Assembly: GCF_900111595.1 (NCBI RefSeq)
Contig: NZ_FOHN01000020.1
Location: 1 to 60,000 of the forward strand
Source of the DNA: [Clostridium] polysaccharolyticum
Lineage (GTDB): Bacteria; Bacillota; Clostridia; Lachnospirales; Lachnospiraceae
Direction of reading: 5' to 3'
DNA: 60,000 bases
Shown: in pieces, positions 18,001 through 25,268 of the stretch
Layout: every line of letters starts with the position of its first letter
Position numbering within the stretch: the first letter of the stretch is position 1
Notes under the pieces: model-generated
The model's database searches: none
The model's input: the letters and a program-made list of their open reading frames with translations, nothing else
Told to the model about the DNA's origin: nothing
Position numbers and translations under genes: made by a program

Positions 18001-20528
18001 GTCAGAAATTCAATGAAGCGGATGATATCTTTGAGGCAAAAGCAGAACAGTATCAGGACTGGGTAACCGTATCCAATCAGACTGCATTATATGATATTAT
18101 GAAAACGTTTATTCAGGTAGGTGCATTTACGGATACAGAGAAATGGTTTACCTTAGAAGAGCTGTATCAAATGACAGGGGTGCATGAATATTATAAACCG
18201 CTGATTCGTCGCTGGTTACGTGCAGTCAGAACAGAAGGATATGTAGAACGAAGTGAAAACGGCAGTTTTCGTGCATTGGTTTCCTTAACGGAAGAGAGAG
18301 CAGACGAAGAATGGGAGAATTGGAGAAAGGTCAATGAACAAGTAGATTATAGTGATTTGATGATGCATTTTTTTGAAGAATCCCGGAACAACCTTTTGCC
18401 AATGCTACGAGGACAGCTAGACCCAGTAGACTTATTCTTTCCACAGGGAAAATTTCATGTAGCATTAGCTGCCTACAAAGATAACATAGTCAGCCGCTGT
18501 ATGAACAAAGCAGTTATTGAAATGATTACGGCAATTGCAAAAGATTTTGTCAAGCAGTACCCTGGGAAAGAATTTCGTCTATTAGAAGTTGGAGCAGGTG
18601 TCGGTGGGGTTAGCATAGATTTGATTGAGGCATTAAATAAGTACCCAGTAAAATATTTGTATACGGATATTTCCCGTTCTTTCTTAAATGAAGCACAAGA
18701 ACGATTTGCAGATAAGCCGTGGGTGGAATTTGCTTTATACGATATTAACGAAGATTACTGGAATCAGAATATTGCTGCCTCTTCCTTTGATGTAATTCTT
18801 TGTAATAATGTACTGCACAATGCCAATGATGAGCTTCGAGTGCTAAAACAATTTAAGGAAATGTCCAAGCCAAATGGTTATGTTGCTGTATTAGATGCAA
18901 CGGGAAGAAACTACACGTTGTTGACTTCTATGGAATTCCATAATGGATTAAACGGCGTAGAAGACTTTAGAAGTGAAAGGGAACAAGTATTTTTAAGTTC
19001 TGCTCAATGGTTATCCATGTTTGACAATGCAGGAATCAGGTTAGTATCCAGATTTCCAGAGGAAGGAAATACGTTGGAAATATTAGGACAGACGTTGTTT
19101 ATCGGGCGTTTTGAATCGGAAAGAAAACGTCTGGATACAGAAAAATTCATATGCTACATGAAGAAAAATCTGCCAGATTACATGATTCCATCTTACTTAG
19201 AAGTTATGCAGGAATTTCCATTGACTTCTAATGGAAAGGTAGACCGAAAAGCACTGCAGGAACGAATGGAAATGGAAAATCCATTTGTGCCAGTAGAAGG
19301 CGAAGCACCAGAAACAGACTTGGAAAAGGCAGTAGCGGCTATTTGGAGGACATCTTTAAAACGAGAGTATATCTGGCGTAATGAAAATTTTTACGATGCT
19401 GGAGGGGATTCTCTGTTAGTTGCCCAGGTCGTTGCCAAGATGAAAGAGAACATAGAAGAAGCCAAGTGCTGGGAATGGGATCAGTTAATGATTGCCCTGA
19501 TTGATTCCCCAACCATAGAAGGACTTTGTAAAAAACTAGTGGAGAAGAAAAGGGATGAAGCTGGTAGAAAAGAAGAAGCAGATTGTCTTGTCGTAGTAAA
19601 GGAAGAAGATTCTCCTAAAGCTGTTGTTTTCGTTCATGACGGAACGGGAACGAAGAGTCCGTATGATGCACTGATTCCTTGTCTGCAAGAGGGATTAGAA
19701 GAAAGCAGGACATCTATATATGCCTTAGTATGCAACGATATGGAAACCTATATGCAGACGGAACCAGAACAGCTAATGCAAAGTCTGGGTGAAAAATATG
19801 CACATAGGTTATTAGAAACAGGCAAACAGGAATTTCAGATCATTGGATACTGTATGGGAGGACTAATAGGAATCGAAATATCCAAAGTCTTAACAGAAAC
19901 AGGGGTAACGGTCTATCCATTGATTAGTATTGATACAACACCAAGCAGAAGAATGATAGACAATGAATTCTTAATGGAACGGGCTTTTGGAATGATAATT
20001 GGTGCAGATGTAACAAAAACAGGACATACAGTGGAAGATGCTTTGTTAAAACAGGCAATTCATAAGTTAAGCAGGGAAGGAAGAAATGTGGTAACCAATG
20101 AAGAACTGATGCAATTAGACGGTGAATTTGCACCAGTTGGCAACTGTTATCAGAAACTAGCCGAAACGACACACGAAGAACGTCTGGAGGCCTTATACAA
20201 AACAATAGGTGGCAAAGATGCACAAGTATTAGGGTATCAGAAAATGCGTCTAAATATGCTGTATCAGGTATTTTGTCATAGTTTTCGTGCGGTGATTACG
20301 TATGATCCAGGGATCTATATGGGAGATGCAATTGTATTAAGCTGTAAAAATAAAGCCTCTGCGTTCCTCCCAGTAGAAGAAGCAGACAATGAAGCATTTT
20401 GGAATGAGGCAGTACTAGGAGAAGTTCGTTATATTCCGATTGGCGGAACCCATTTAAGCTGTATGGCATCACCTGTTGTGGAAGAAGTCGCAAAGAGCAT
20501 TTTAAATCTGGAGGCAGAACATGAATAG
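15057..20528 (+). CDS. NRPS 2: docking-Cy-A(MT)-PCP-TE
   Basis: This 1823-residue synthetase is the terminal module. Domains: a TubC-like docking region (1-50); Cy3 (about 75-500, DMLIADFTS at 200); A3 (about 520-1440, TSGSTGNPKG near 665, FDLSVFD and GGATEASIW cysteine-type blocks) interrupted at about 970-1370 by a methyltransferase with an intact SAM motif (LLEVGAGVGG, 1175-1184); carrier PCP (GGDS, Ser1452); thioesterase (about 1510-1823). The thioesterase elbow is GYCMGG, with Cys1599 where Ser is usual, and a late His in GGTHLS. The order matches pyochelin synthetase PchF, whose insert N-methylates the last thiazolidine; C-methylation is the alternative. The ATG at 15057 is preferred over the one at 15030 because AAAGGAG precedes it. 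The stop overlaps the next start. Confidence 0.92.
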   Translation: MTVEQILLKYQEKGVTFYLEGDKLKFKGPKGIVEDQAKIEIKSYKAQIMEYLETHTGKVICNKEEKFLPFPLTDIQSAYLVGRNPSYRYGGIGCKIYSEFSYPALDLARLKKAWNQVIESHDMLHAVIMKNGTQQILEKYAQPDIKVWHMEHASEEELECHSRKMRERLANKNYLPETWPLYDLEATVGKDKTILHVSLDMLIADFTSIHIIINDLEDHYYGEETRNKAHDLSYRDIMIYKENQKKQPQYIEKAAKDREYWKSRMKDMPEGPELPVLEQEEKICIRQHNTFISQKRCRELSEFAKAQQVTLSGVILSMYAEVLRNWSRQKDFCINITMANRPDIHPEVQNVIGDFTVVDILQVKNQNEASYVERMKAVQKQLWEDLGHLSYTGVELLREMTRTRKKEIIIPYVYTSTLGLQQENQDAQFCRHGNLLYKITQTPQVLIDCQVMEYDGGILVNWDVREELFPEGLIEEAFEVFNNLLNNVSIETLAAATTLAGLPEKTMQCRERVNATKTKFEDVTMFDGFVKQVAQHPDREAVFCDGVSYSYREIADYANAVQKALLDSGCQKGDFVAIELKKSAWQIAAVMGTLLAGGAYLPVDMEQPRARKNKILMDSGARFLIASGEEEIGMEGIQVILAGELEIIPDQDVVPVQVDSDQIAYIIYTSGSTGNPKGVVINHHSAMNTIQDILKKYQITEQDKAIGIANLAFDLSVFDIFGMLTAGGSIVLPSHDKDIAEWCQLVTQQKVTIWNTVPAQMQMLVSYMEAEQKEENDSLRLVMLSGDWISVKLPKEIQTIFKNAAVVSLGGATEASIWSIYYEIDTDITYERSIPYGYPLANQEFYVLDKNLNPCPDWVKGDLYIGGEGLAVEYLGDQEMTDRKFLFHKGLNKRLYATGDCGRYLPGGVIEFMGREDFQVKIRGHRVELNEMEAVMNSYEDVEQAFVLSSSQNDDLLGAFILPVADKEQNESGLISRLQTISQKFNEADDIFEAKAEQYQDWVTVSNQTALYDIMKTFIQVGAFTDTEKWFTLEELYQMTGVHEYYKPLIRRWLRAVRTEGYVERSENGSFRALVSLTEERADEEWENWRKVNEQVDYSDLMMHFFEESRNNLLPMLRGQLDPVDLFFPQGKFHVALAAYKDNIVSRCMNKAVIEMITAIAKDFVKQYPGKEFRLLEVGAGVGGVSIDLIEALNKYPVKYLYTDISRSFLNEAQERFADKPWVEFALYDINEDYWNQNIAASSFDVILCNNVLHNANDELRVLKQFKEMSKPNGYVAVLDATGRNYTLLTSMEFHNGLNGVEDFRSEREQVFLSSAQWLSMFDNAGIRLVSRFPEEGNTLEILGQTLFIGRFESERKRLDTEKFICYMKKNLPDYMIPSYLEVMQEFPLTSNGKVDRKALQERMEMENPFVPVEGEAPETDLEKAVAAIWRTSLKREYIWRNENFYDAGGDSLLVAQVVAKMKENIEEAKCWEWDQLMIALIDSPTIEGLCKKLVEKKRDEAGRKEEADCLVVVKEEDSPKAVVFVHDGTGTKSPYDALIPCLQEGLEESRTSIYALVCNDMETYMQTEPEQLMQSLGEKYAHRLLETGKQEFQIIGYCMGGLIGIEISKVLTETGVTVYPLISIDTTPSRRMIDNEFLMERAFGMIIGADVTKTGHTVEDALLKQAIHKLSREGRNVVTNEELMQLDGEFAPVGNCYQKLAETTHEERLEALYKTIGGKDAQVLGYQKMRLNMLYQVFCHSFRAVITYDPGIYMGDAIVLSCKNKASAFLPVEEADNEAFWNEAVLGEVRYIPIGGTHLSCMASPVVEEVAKSILNLEAEHE

Positions 20529-21630
20529 AAGGATTGGAATATTAGGATATAGCGGACTTGCAGGACAAGTGGTAAAAAAATATCTGCAAGAACAATACAG
20601 TCTCCGACTAGGTGCCAGAACAGATCATGACAGGTTTTCCACTGGATCAATGGAGTACATGACTGTAGATGCAGAAGAAGAAAAGCAGTTACAATCCTTT
20701 TGTTCTGGCTGTCAAGTTATCGTTAATTGTATTGGTCCTTCTTACTATGTTTCAGAAAAAGTGGCAAAAGCAGCAGCAGAAGCAGGAGCTGATTACGTAG
20801 ATGTATTTGGTGTCAATCTTTTGGACAAACCCTCTGTTAGTACAAAAGAAAACAATCAGGCAATCGTAATTGGAGCAGGAAGTTTCCCAGGACTATCTGG
20901 GCTTCTTCCTGCATGGATGACAGCAGGCATGGAGAATGTTTCAGAACGGCTTCGCCTTTATGGGGGAGGAAAGGAACAGATTACATTAAATGCCTGTATC
21001 GATGTCATTCTGAGCATGGCAGAAAACTTTGGAAGATCGGGTGTCTATCTGTCAGGAAATTCCTTCAAACAGTTAAGACAGCCTGTACAGCTTCCTTATG
21101 GGGAATATCCAGAAGAAGCCAGAGGATTTTATTATCTTACCAAAGAGATGGAGGCAGCCTGTCATGCCAGTCCCGTACAGGAATTATTCTGGTGTAACGT
21201 TCAGAGAAATCCTGCTTATGAGCAGCATATGAAACAGGCTGTTATAGGTTATATGCAAGATGGAAGCAAAGAACATGTATTAGAACTTGCCAAAGAACTG
21301 ATTGCCAATATGGAAGATAAGAATCCGGAAGAAAAACTTTGGTACCGTATTTATGGGGAATTAGACTGGCGGTGCGAGGAAGGCATAAAGACAAAGAGAT
21401 ACCGTCTGGATTTTAAAGACACTTATCAGGTAAATGGGTTTCTTGCTGCAGCCTGTGCAAAAATGCTATTGGAGAACTCTCATAATGGAGGAATTTACTG
21501 GCCTTTTCAGATTCTGGATGGTGTGCAAGTGATAGAATCCCTGCAGGAACAGCAGATTGCAACGGTGACAGTGGAAGGTGATATTCCTTGGAAGGAGCAG
21601 AAGGTGGAACAGGAAGAAGGAGAGATCTAG
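20521..21630 (+). CDS. Saccharopine-dehydrogenase-like NAD(P)-dependent oxidoreductase
   Basis: This 369-residue protein starts with a Rossmann fold (IGILGYSGLAGQVV, residues 5-18) and has the family block QVIVNCIGPSY and then AGADYVDVFG, as in saccharopine dehydrogenase-like reductases. Its start overlaps the NRPS 2 stop by 8 bases, and a second, unrelated reductase follows 2 bp later, so it is clearly part of the biosynthetic operon. The substrate is not evident. Possibilities are oxidation or reduction of a thiazoline ring, or modification of the released acid. It is not a lysine-pathway enzyme by context. The family call is fair; the function is unknown. Confidence 0.75.
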   Translation: MNRRIGILGYSGLAGQVVKKYLQEQYSLRLGARTDHDRFSTGSMEYMTVDAEEEKQLQSFCSGCQVIVNCIGPSYYVSEKVAKAAAEAGADYVDVFGVNLLDKPSVSTKENNQAIVIGAGSFPGLSGLLPAWMTAGMENVSERLRLYGGGKEQITLNACIDVILSMAENFGRSGVYLSGNSFKQLRQPVQLPYGEYPEEARGFYYLTKEMEAACHASPVQELFWCNVQRNPAYEQHMKQAVIGYMQDGSKEHVLELAKELIANMEDKNPEEKLWYRIYGELDWRCEEGIKTKRYRLDFKDTYQVNGFLAAACAKMLLENSHNGGIYWPFQILDGVQVIESLQEQQIATVTVEGDIPWKEQKVEQEEGEI

Positions 21631-21632
21631 AG

Positions 21633-22697
21633 ATGGAATTCAAAAAGAGAGTAATAGTCTGCGGTGTTGGTTTCGGGCAGTTTTATCTGCGGGCATTGGA
21701 AAAAATGACACAGGAATATGAATTAGCAGGGATATTTGCAAAAGGAAGTGACTGGGCAAAGGAATGTGCACAAACATACCAAGTACCACTGTATACAAAA
21801 CTGGATGAGATAACAAAGGAAGTTACGGATGTGGCATGTGTTGTGATTAAGTCCACAGTAGTAGGTGGTGCAGGAACGGATCTGGCAAAAGCATTTTTAG
21901 AAAAAGGAATTCATGTAGTGCAGGAACATCCTGTACACGCAGATGACCTTTCCGAGTGCCTGAAACTTGCGAAACAAAATAAAGTAAACTATAGTGTCAA
22001 TACTTTTTATCCAGATCTTTTGAATGTACAAAGATTTCTTAGCCTGGCAGAGAAGATACGAAAAGAGTCCCCAATTCGTATGATACGTGCAGAATGCAGT
22101 ATTCACGTATTATTTCCATTAGTAGATATTTTAGGAAGGGCAGCAGGAGGGATTCGTCCCTGGCATTTTGAACTATTGAAGCCAGCAGGAAAAGACAATC
22201 CCTTTTGTATTGTATCTGGAACGATACATAACATTCCAGTTTGTCTGCAGGTACAAAATCAATTAGAGCCTAGCAATCCGGAAAATAACCTGTTCCTGCT
22301 TCATAGCATAGCATTAACGACGAACAGTGGAAATCTGATGATGACAGGAACCAATGGAAATGTGATTTGGGAACCTTGCATGAAGAAGGAAGTGGACGAA
22401 GCAGGTGTTTTCCGTCTGGATAAAGCAGATGTTTTCTTAGACTTGCCAGTTTTTGAGATAGCAGGAGCCGCTATCGCAGAAACGTACCGAGAAATGTTTC
22501 AGAAAACTTGGCCGGACAGCATTCGGAAATCGTTATTACGTTTTCATCAGGAATTAGAAGCAGGAAAGCAGATTTGTTCGGATATGCAGTATCTTATCAG
22601 TGCAACTGCGGCTTGGAAAGAGCTGGCACAGGTAATAGGGCAGCCAATGCTGATTGAACCATATGAGAAAAAGGCGATTCGAATAGAGGAATTGTAA
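21633..22697 (+). CDS. Thiazolinyl imide reductase (Irp3/YbtU/PchG family)
   Basis: This is a 354-residue oxidoreductase of the Gfo/Idh/MocA fold. The N-terminal Rossmann motif VCGVGFGQFYLRAL (about 8-21) and the block GIHVVQEHPVH fit thiazolinyl imide reductases, which use NADPH to reduce a carrier-bound thiazoline to thiazolidine during yersiniabactin and pyochelin assembly. The ATG at 21633 is chosen because AAGGAG lies about 10 bases upstream and the longer frame would overlap the previous gene. With the methyltransferase insert in NRPS 2, reduction followed by N-methylation of the last ring is a natural reading. It is the last gene of the biosynthetic operon, with a strong terminator 24 bases later. 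Confidence 0.88.
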   Translation: MEFKKRVIVCGVGFGQFYLRALEKMTQEYELAGIFAKGSDWAKECAQTYQVPLYTKLDEITKEVTDVACVVIKSTVVGGAGTDLAKAFLEKGIHVVQEHPVHADDLSECLKLAKQNKVNYSVNTFYPDLLNVQRFLSLAEKIRKESPIRMIRAECSIHVLFPLVDILGRAAGGIRPWHFELLKPAGKDNPFCIVSGTIHNIPVCLQVQNQLEPSNPENNLFLLHSIALTTNSGNLMMTGTNGNVIWEPCMKKEVDEAGVFRLDKADVFLDLPVFEIAGAAIAETYREMFQKTWPDSIRKSLLRFHQELEAGKQICSDMQYLISATAAWKELAQVIGQPMLIEPYEKKAIRIEEL

Positions 22698-22720
22698 AAA
22701 ATCGGATATAAAATGGGAAA

Positions 22721-22762
22721 GAAACAGCTCTGTAATAGTTTTAGCCGTTACAGAGCTGTTTC
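22721..22762. terminator. Bidirectional terminator between convergent operons
   Basis: GAAACAGCTCTGTAA (22721-22735) and TTACAGAGCTGTTTC (22748-22762) form a perfect 15-bp stem with a 12-base loop. A-rich DNA before and T-rich DNA after allow use from both sides. It separates the + strand reductase from the minus-strand AraC gene. Confidence 0.88.
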
Positions 22763-22789
22763 TTATGCAGTCTTCTGGGTACCGTATTC

Positions 22790-23755
22790 TTATTTTTGTG
22801 TTATTTTTCTGTATTCTCCAGGTACCAGCCCTGTGCTTTTCTTAAAAAGTTCTGCAAATCGGCTTGGATTGGAATATCCAATGGCTTCTGAAATCTGGGT
22901 AATGGTTAATGTGGTGCTAGAAAGCAGGTATTCCGCACGACTCATTTTACGCTGCTGTACGTATTCTGTTACCGAACAGCCATTCACCTGTTTAAAAAGG
23001 CTTTTAAATTTACTCAGTCCCATACAGGCAATTTTAGCAAGCTGTTCTAGTGGCAGTTCATTGGCATAATGATCATTTAAGTATGCCGTAACGGTTGCAA
23101 TGTTCTGGGCATCTTCAATAGACAGTTTGGACTGTGGTTTTGGCCGTTTTTGTTTTTTCTGATGTTCTACAACAAGAGAAACCGCTTCTGCCACTTTGCT
23201 TTCATAAAAAAGTTTAGCAGAAAGCCCCTCTCCTTGATAATTCTTTACTTGATTGAGCAAGTAAATCATTTCTGGAAAATGCATGGTTTCATCAATTTCA
23301 AAAAAAGCAAGTTTTGGATTGGCATATTCTTCTGGATATTCTTCTTTTAAATAATCTTCATAATAGGCAGGCATAATCTCGATACCAATGGATTGGATGG
23401 GGATATTTTTATGAATTAAGGCACGGTAGGGACGGTATCCACCAATAAAAGTCTTGACACAGCCTGCGTTGAGTCTTCGATATGGAGACAGTTCTTCACC
23501 TGCGATTGAAGAATAGTAGGTAATGCTTAGACAATTGGGAGGATCAAATTCTAAAAAGGTATCCTTATGGAAAAAGAAATCATGAATTTTAATATTGAAT
23601 AAATTATCCTTATGGTATACCCAATAAGTACCTTTTCCCACTTCTTCTTTCAGTTCCCAGTATTGCCCCTCTTTCGTATAAGCAGAGTTTGAAGTTACAT
23701 TCACAAACCCTGTCTGATTTAACATTGGAACATAAACTTGTTCTATCATATGCAA
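22790..23755 (-). CDS. AraC-family regulator of the metallophore locus (PchR/YbtA-like)
   Basis: This 321-residue protein has an N-terminal ligand-binding region (to about 210) and a C-terminal AraC-type double helix-turn-helix: LEQLAKIACMGLSKFKSLFK, then TQISEAIGYSNPSRFAELFK and the closing block STGLVPGEYRK. PchR and YbtA are regulators of this type that sense the ferric siderophore and activate uptake genes. The gene is convergent with the biosynthetic operon and divergent from the transport operon; the 188-bp divergent gap holds a tandem operator. The start is either TTG at 23755 (5 bases after a GAGGGTG ribosome site) or ATG at 23749. The family is certain; siderophore sensing is inferred from context. 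Confidence 0.9.
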   Translation of the reverse strand: MHMIEQVYVPMLNQTGFVNVTSNSAYTKEGQYWELKEEVGKGTYWVYHKDNLFNIKIHDFFFHKDTFLEFDPPNCLSITYYSSIAGEELSPYRRLNAGCVKTFIGGYRPYRALIHKNIPIQSIGIEIMPAYYEDYLKEEYPEEYANPKLAFFEIDETMHFPEMIYLLNQVKNYQGEGLSAKLFYESKVAEAVSLVVEHQKKQKRPKPQSKLSIEDAQNIATVTAYLNDHYANELPLEQLAKIACMGLSKFKSLFKQVNGCSVTEYVQQRKMSRAEYLLSSTTLTITQISEAIGYSNPSRFAELFKKSTGLVPGEYRKITQK

Positions 23756-23768
23756 TGTTTCACCCTCT

Positions 23769-23816
23769 TACCTCGATTAGCCGAACGTATACCTCGATTA
23801 GCCGAAAAACGTTCGG
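23769..23816. promoter_or_regulatory. Tandem operator for the AraC-type regulator
   Basis: The 17-bp sequence TACCTCGATTAGCCGAA occurs twice in direct orientation, at 23769-23785 and 23790-23806, a 21-bp (two helical turn) offset. An inverted pair CCGAACGT (23781-23788) and ACGTTCGG (23809-23816) is superimposed. Direct repeats two turns apart are typical of AraC-family sites. The second copy ends where the -35 of the transport promoter should be. Confidence 0.8.
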
Positions 23817-23829
23817 AACTATTGTAAAG

Positions 23830-23835
23830 TATAAT
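23830..23835 (+). promoter_or_regulatory. -10 hexamer of the transport operon promoter
   Basis: A perfect TATAAT is present, but the matching -35 position (AAACGT at 23807-23812) is poor. The second operator repeat abuts this position, the layout of an activator-dependent promoter. The 110-base leader ends in AAGGAGG before the ATG at 23944. Confidence 0.6.
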
Positions 23836-23943
23836 ATAAAATTATATAGTATGAATAACGTTAGTGGTGGCTAACTAATAAAATCATAACAGAAGGTGGT
23901 TTTCCCGTCAAGAATAAAGAAAACCATATAAAGGAGGAATCGT

Positions 23944-24552
23944 ATGGGAAATCATAAGACAGAACAAATAGGACTTTCCGTAAAAGACTTAGTAACAACG
24001 GGGATTTTCAGTGCAATTTTCTTTGTGTTTACTTTAGTAGGAGGCGTATTCTTTGCCGTAAATCCAGTGCTTACATTTTATATGCCAATGGGAAGTGCAT
24101 TATTGTGCGGACCAGTCTATTTACTGCTTGTTGCAAAAGTACATAAAAGATGGAGTACTACTATTTTAGGAATTATTATGGGAATCATCTGGTTTGTAAC
24201 AGGAATGCACTGGGCATTTTCTTTAAGTTACATCGTAATGGGCATTGTTGCCGATTTTGTTGCGGGAATAGCTGGCTATCAGAATAGATTTTTAAATGCA
24301 GTATCTTACATGCTTCTTTCATTAGGTTCTGTATTTACCTATGTGATGTACTTTATGGATCCAGAAGGCTGGGCTGGAACTATGCTAAAGAATGGAACCG
24401 AGCAGTCATACATTGACAAGATGAATGATGCAGCACCATCTTGGCTCTTAGCAGTCATTCTTCTTGGAACATTAGCAGTTGCGGCCTTCAGTGCATGGGC
24501 AGGTGGCAAACTGTTAAAGAAACAATTTGAAAAGGCAGGCATTACGAAATGA
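23944..24552 (+). CDS. ECF transporter substrate-binding (S) membrane subunit, MptD-like
   Basis: This 202-residue integral membrane protein has about five or six hydrophobic segments (for example residues 16-40, 45-62, 70-90, 95-115, 165-185). The start of the first segment (KDLVTTGIFSAIFFVFTLVG) resembles the MptD/Trep_Strep family of putative ECF S components. S subunits bind the small molecule and give an ECF transporter its specificity. The gene leads the operon and overlaps the T-subunit gene by an ATGA. Its position under a siderophore-type AraC operator suggests that it captures the metal-loaded metallophore, as proposed for the equibactin transporter. The ligand is inferred. Confidence 0.8.
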   Translation: MGNHKTEQIGLSVKDLVTTGIFSAIFFVFTLVGGVFFAVNPVLTFYMPMGSALLCGPVYLLLVAKVHKRWSTTILGIIMGIIWFVTGMHWAFSLSYIVMGIVADFVAGIAGYQNRFLNAVSYMLLSLGSVFTYVMYFMDPEGWAGTMLKNGTEQSYIDKMNDAAPSWLLAVILLGTLAVAAFSAWAGGKLLKKQFEKAGITK

Positions 24553-25268
24553 TGCAAAAGGAAGAACAGAAAGGACTTTGGCTGGATCCAAGAACCAAGC
24601 TTCTGCTCATACTGCTCTGTGTATTCTGCACTATGACAGCACCATCCTTGTTATATGAATATGGTCTTGTTTTATTCATTTTTATATTAGGTGCTGTTAG
24701 CGGGCAGATCAAATATGCTGGAAAAGGGCTTTTGCTATATACATTGTTCTATTTGCTCACGATATGGGTGATGGGTTCTATGACGGGTTCCCTGCGGGCC
24801 ATGTTTATCGCTTTTCTTGGTTTGTTTCATAAAGTATATCCATGTGGAATGTTAGCAGGCATCGTTCTTTCTTCTACAAAAATTAGTGAATTTCTGTCAG
24901 CGATGAACCGGATACATGCACCAAAAAAACTGGTGATTCCAATGGCAGTTATGCTTCGTTATATACCAGCTATTCAAGAAGACTGGCACTTTATCAAAGA
25001 TGCCATGCATATGCGGGATATTTCTCCATCTGTTAGCAGTTTTATCAGACATCCAGTCATGACAGTAGAATGTATCTATGTTCCGCTTATGATGGCGGCA
25101 TCCAAAGCAGCAGATGAATTATCAATTGCGTCTGTAACAAGAGGGATTGAAAATCCAAAACCAAGAACCTGTCTGGTACAAATTCAGTCAGGTCTTGCAG
25201 ATGCATTTGTTATACTATGCTTTTTCTTATACTGGATGGCAGCATTTGTCTGGAAAGGAGTATTCTAA
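24549..25268 (+). CDS. ECF transporter transmembrane (T) subunit, EcfT/CbiQ-like
   Basis: This 239-residue membrane protein contains the start motif LDPRTKLLLILLC (about 11-23), typical of the CbiQ/EcfT family, and several hydrophobic segments. The cytoplasmic coupling region with Ala-Arg-Gly-type motifs is represented by ASVTRGIENP near residue 195. T subunits couple ATPase motion to the S subunit. It lies between the S and ATPase genes with overlapping or abutting ends, so the three form one dedicated (group I) ECF importer. Confidence 0.88.
   Translation: MMQKEEQKGLWLDPRTKLLLILLCVFCTMTAPSLLYEYGLVLFIFILGAVSGQIKYAGKGLLLYTLFYLLTIWVMGSMTGSLRAMFIAFLGLFHKVYPCGMLAGIVLSSTKISEFLSAMNRIHAPKKLVIPMAVMLRYIPAIQEDWHFIKDAMHMRDISPSVSSFIRHPVMTVECIYVPLMMAASKAADELSIASVTRGIENPKPRTCLVQIQSGLADAFVILCFFLYWMAAFVWKGVF

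Noticed and set aside
22713-23069. Plus-strand open frame of 118 codons opposite the AraC gene
   Set aside because: It begins within the terminator and is antisense to the conserved DNA-binding domain of the regulator.
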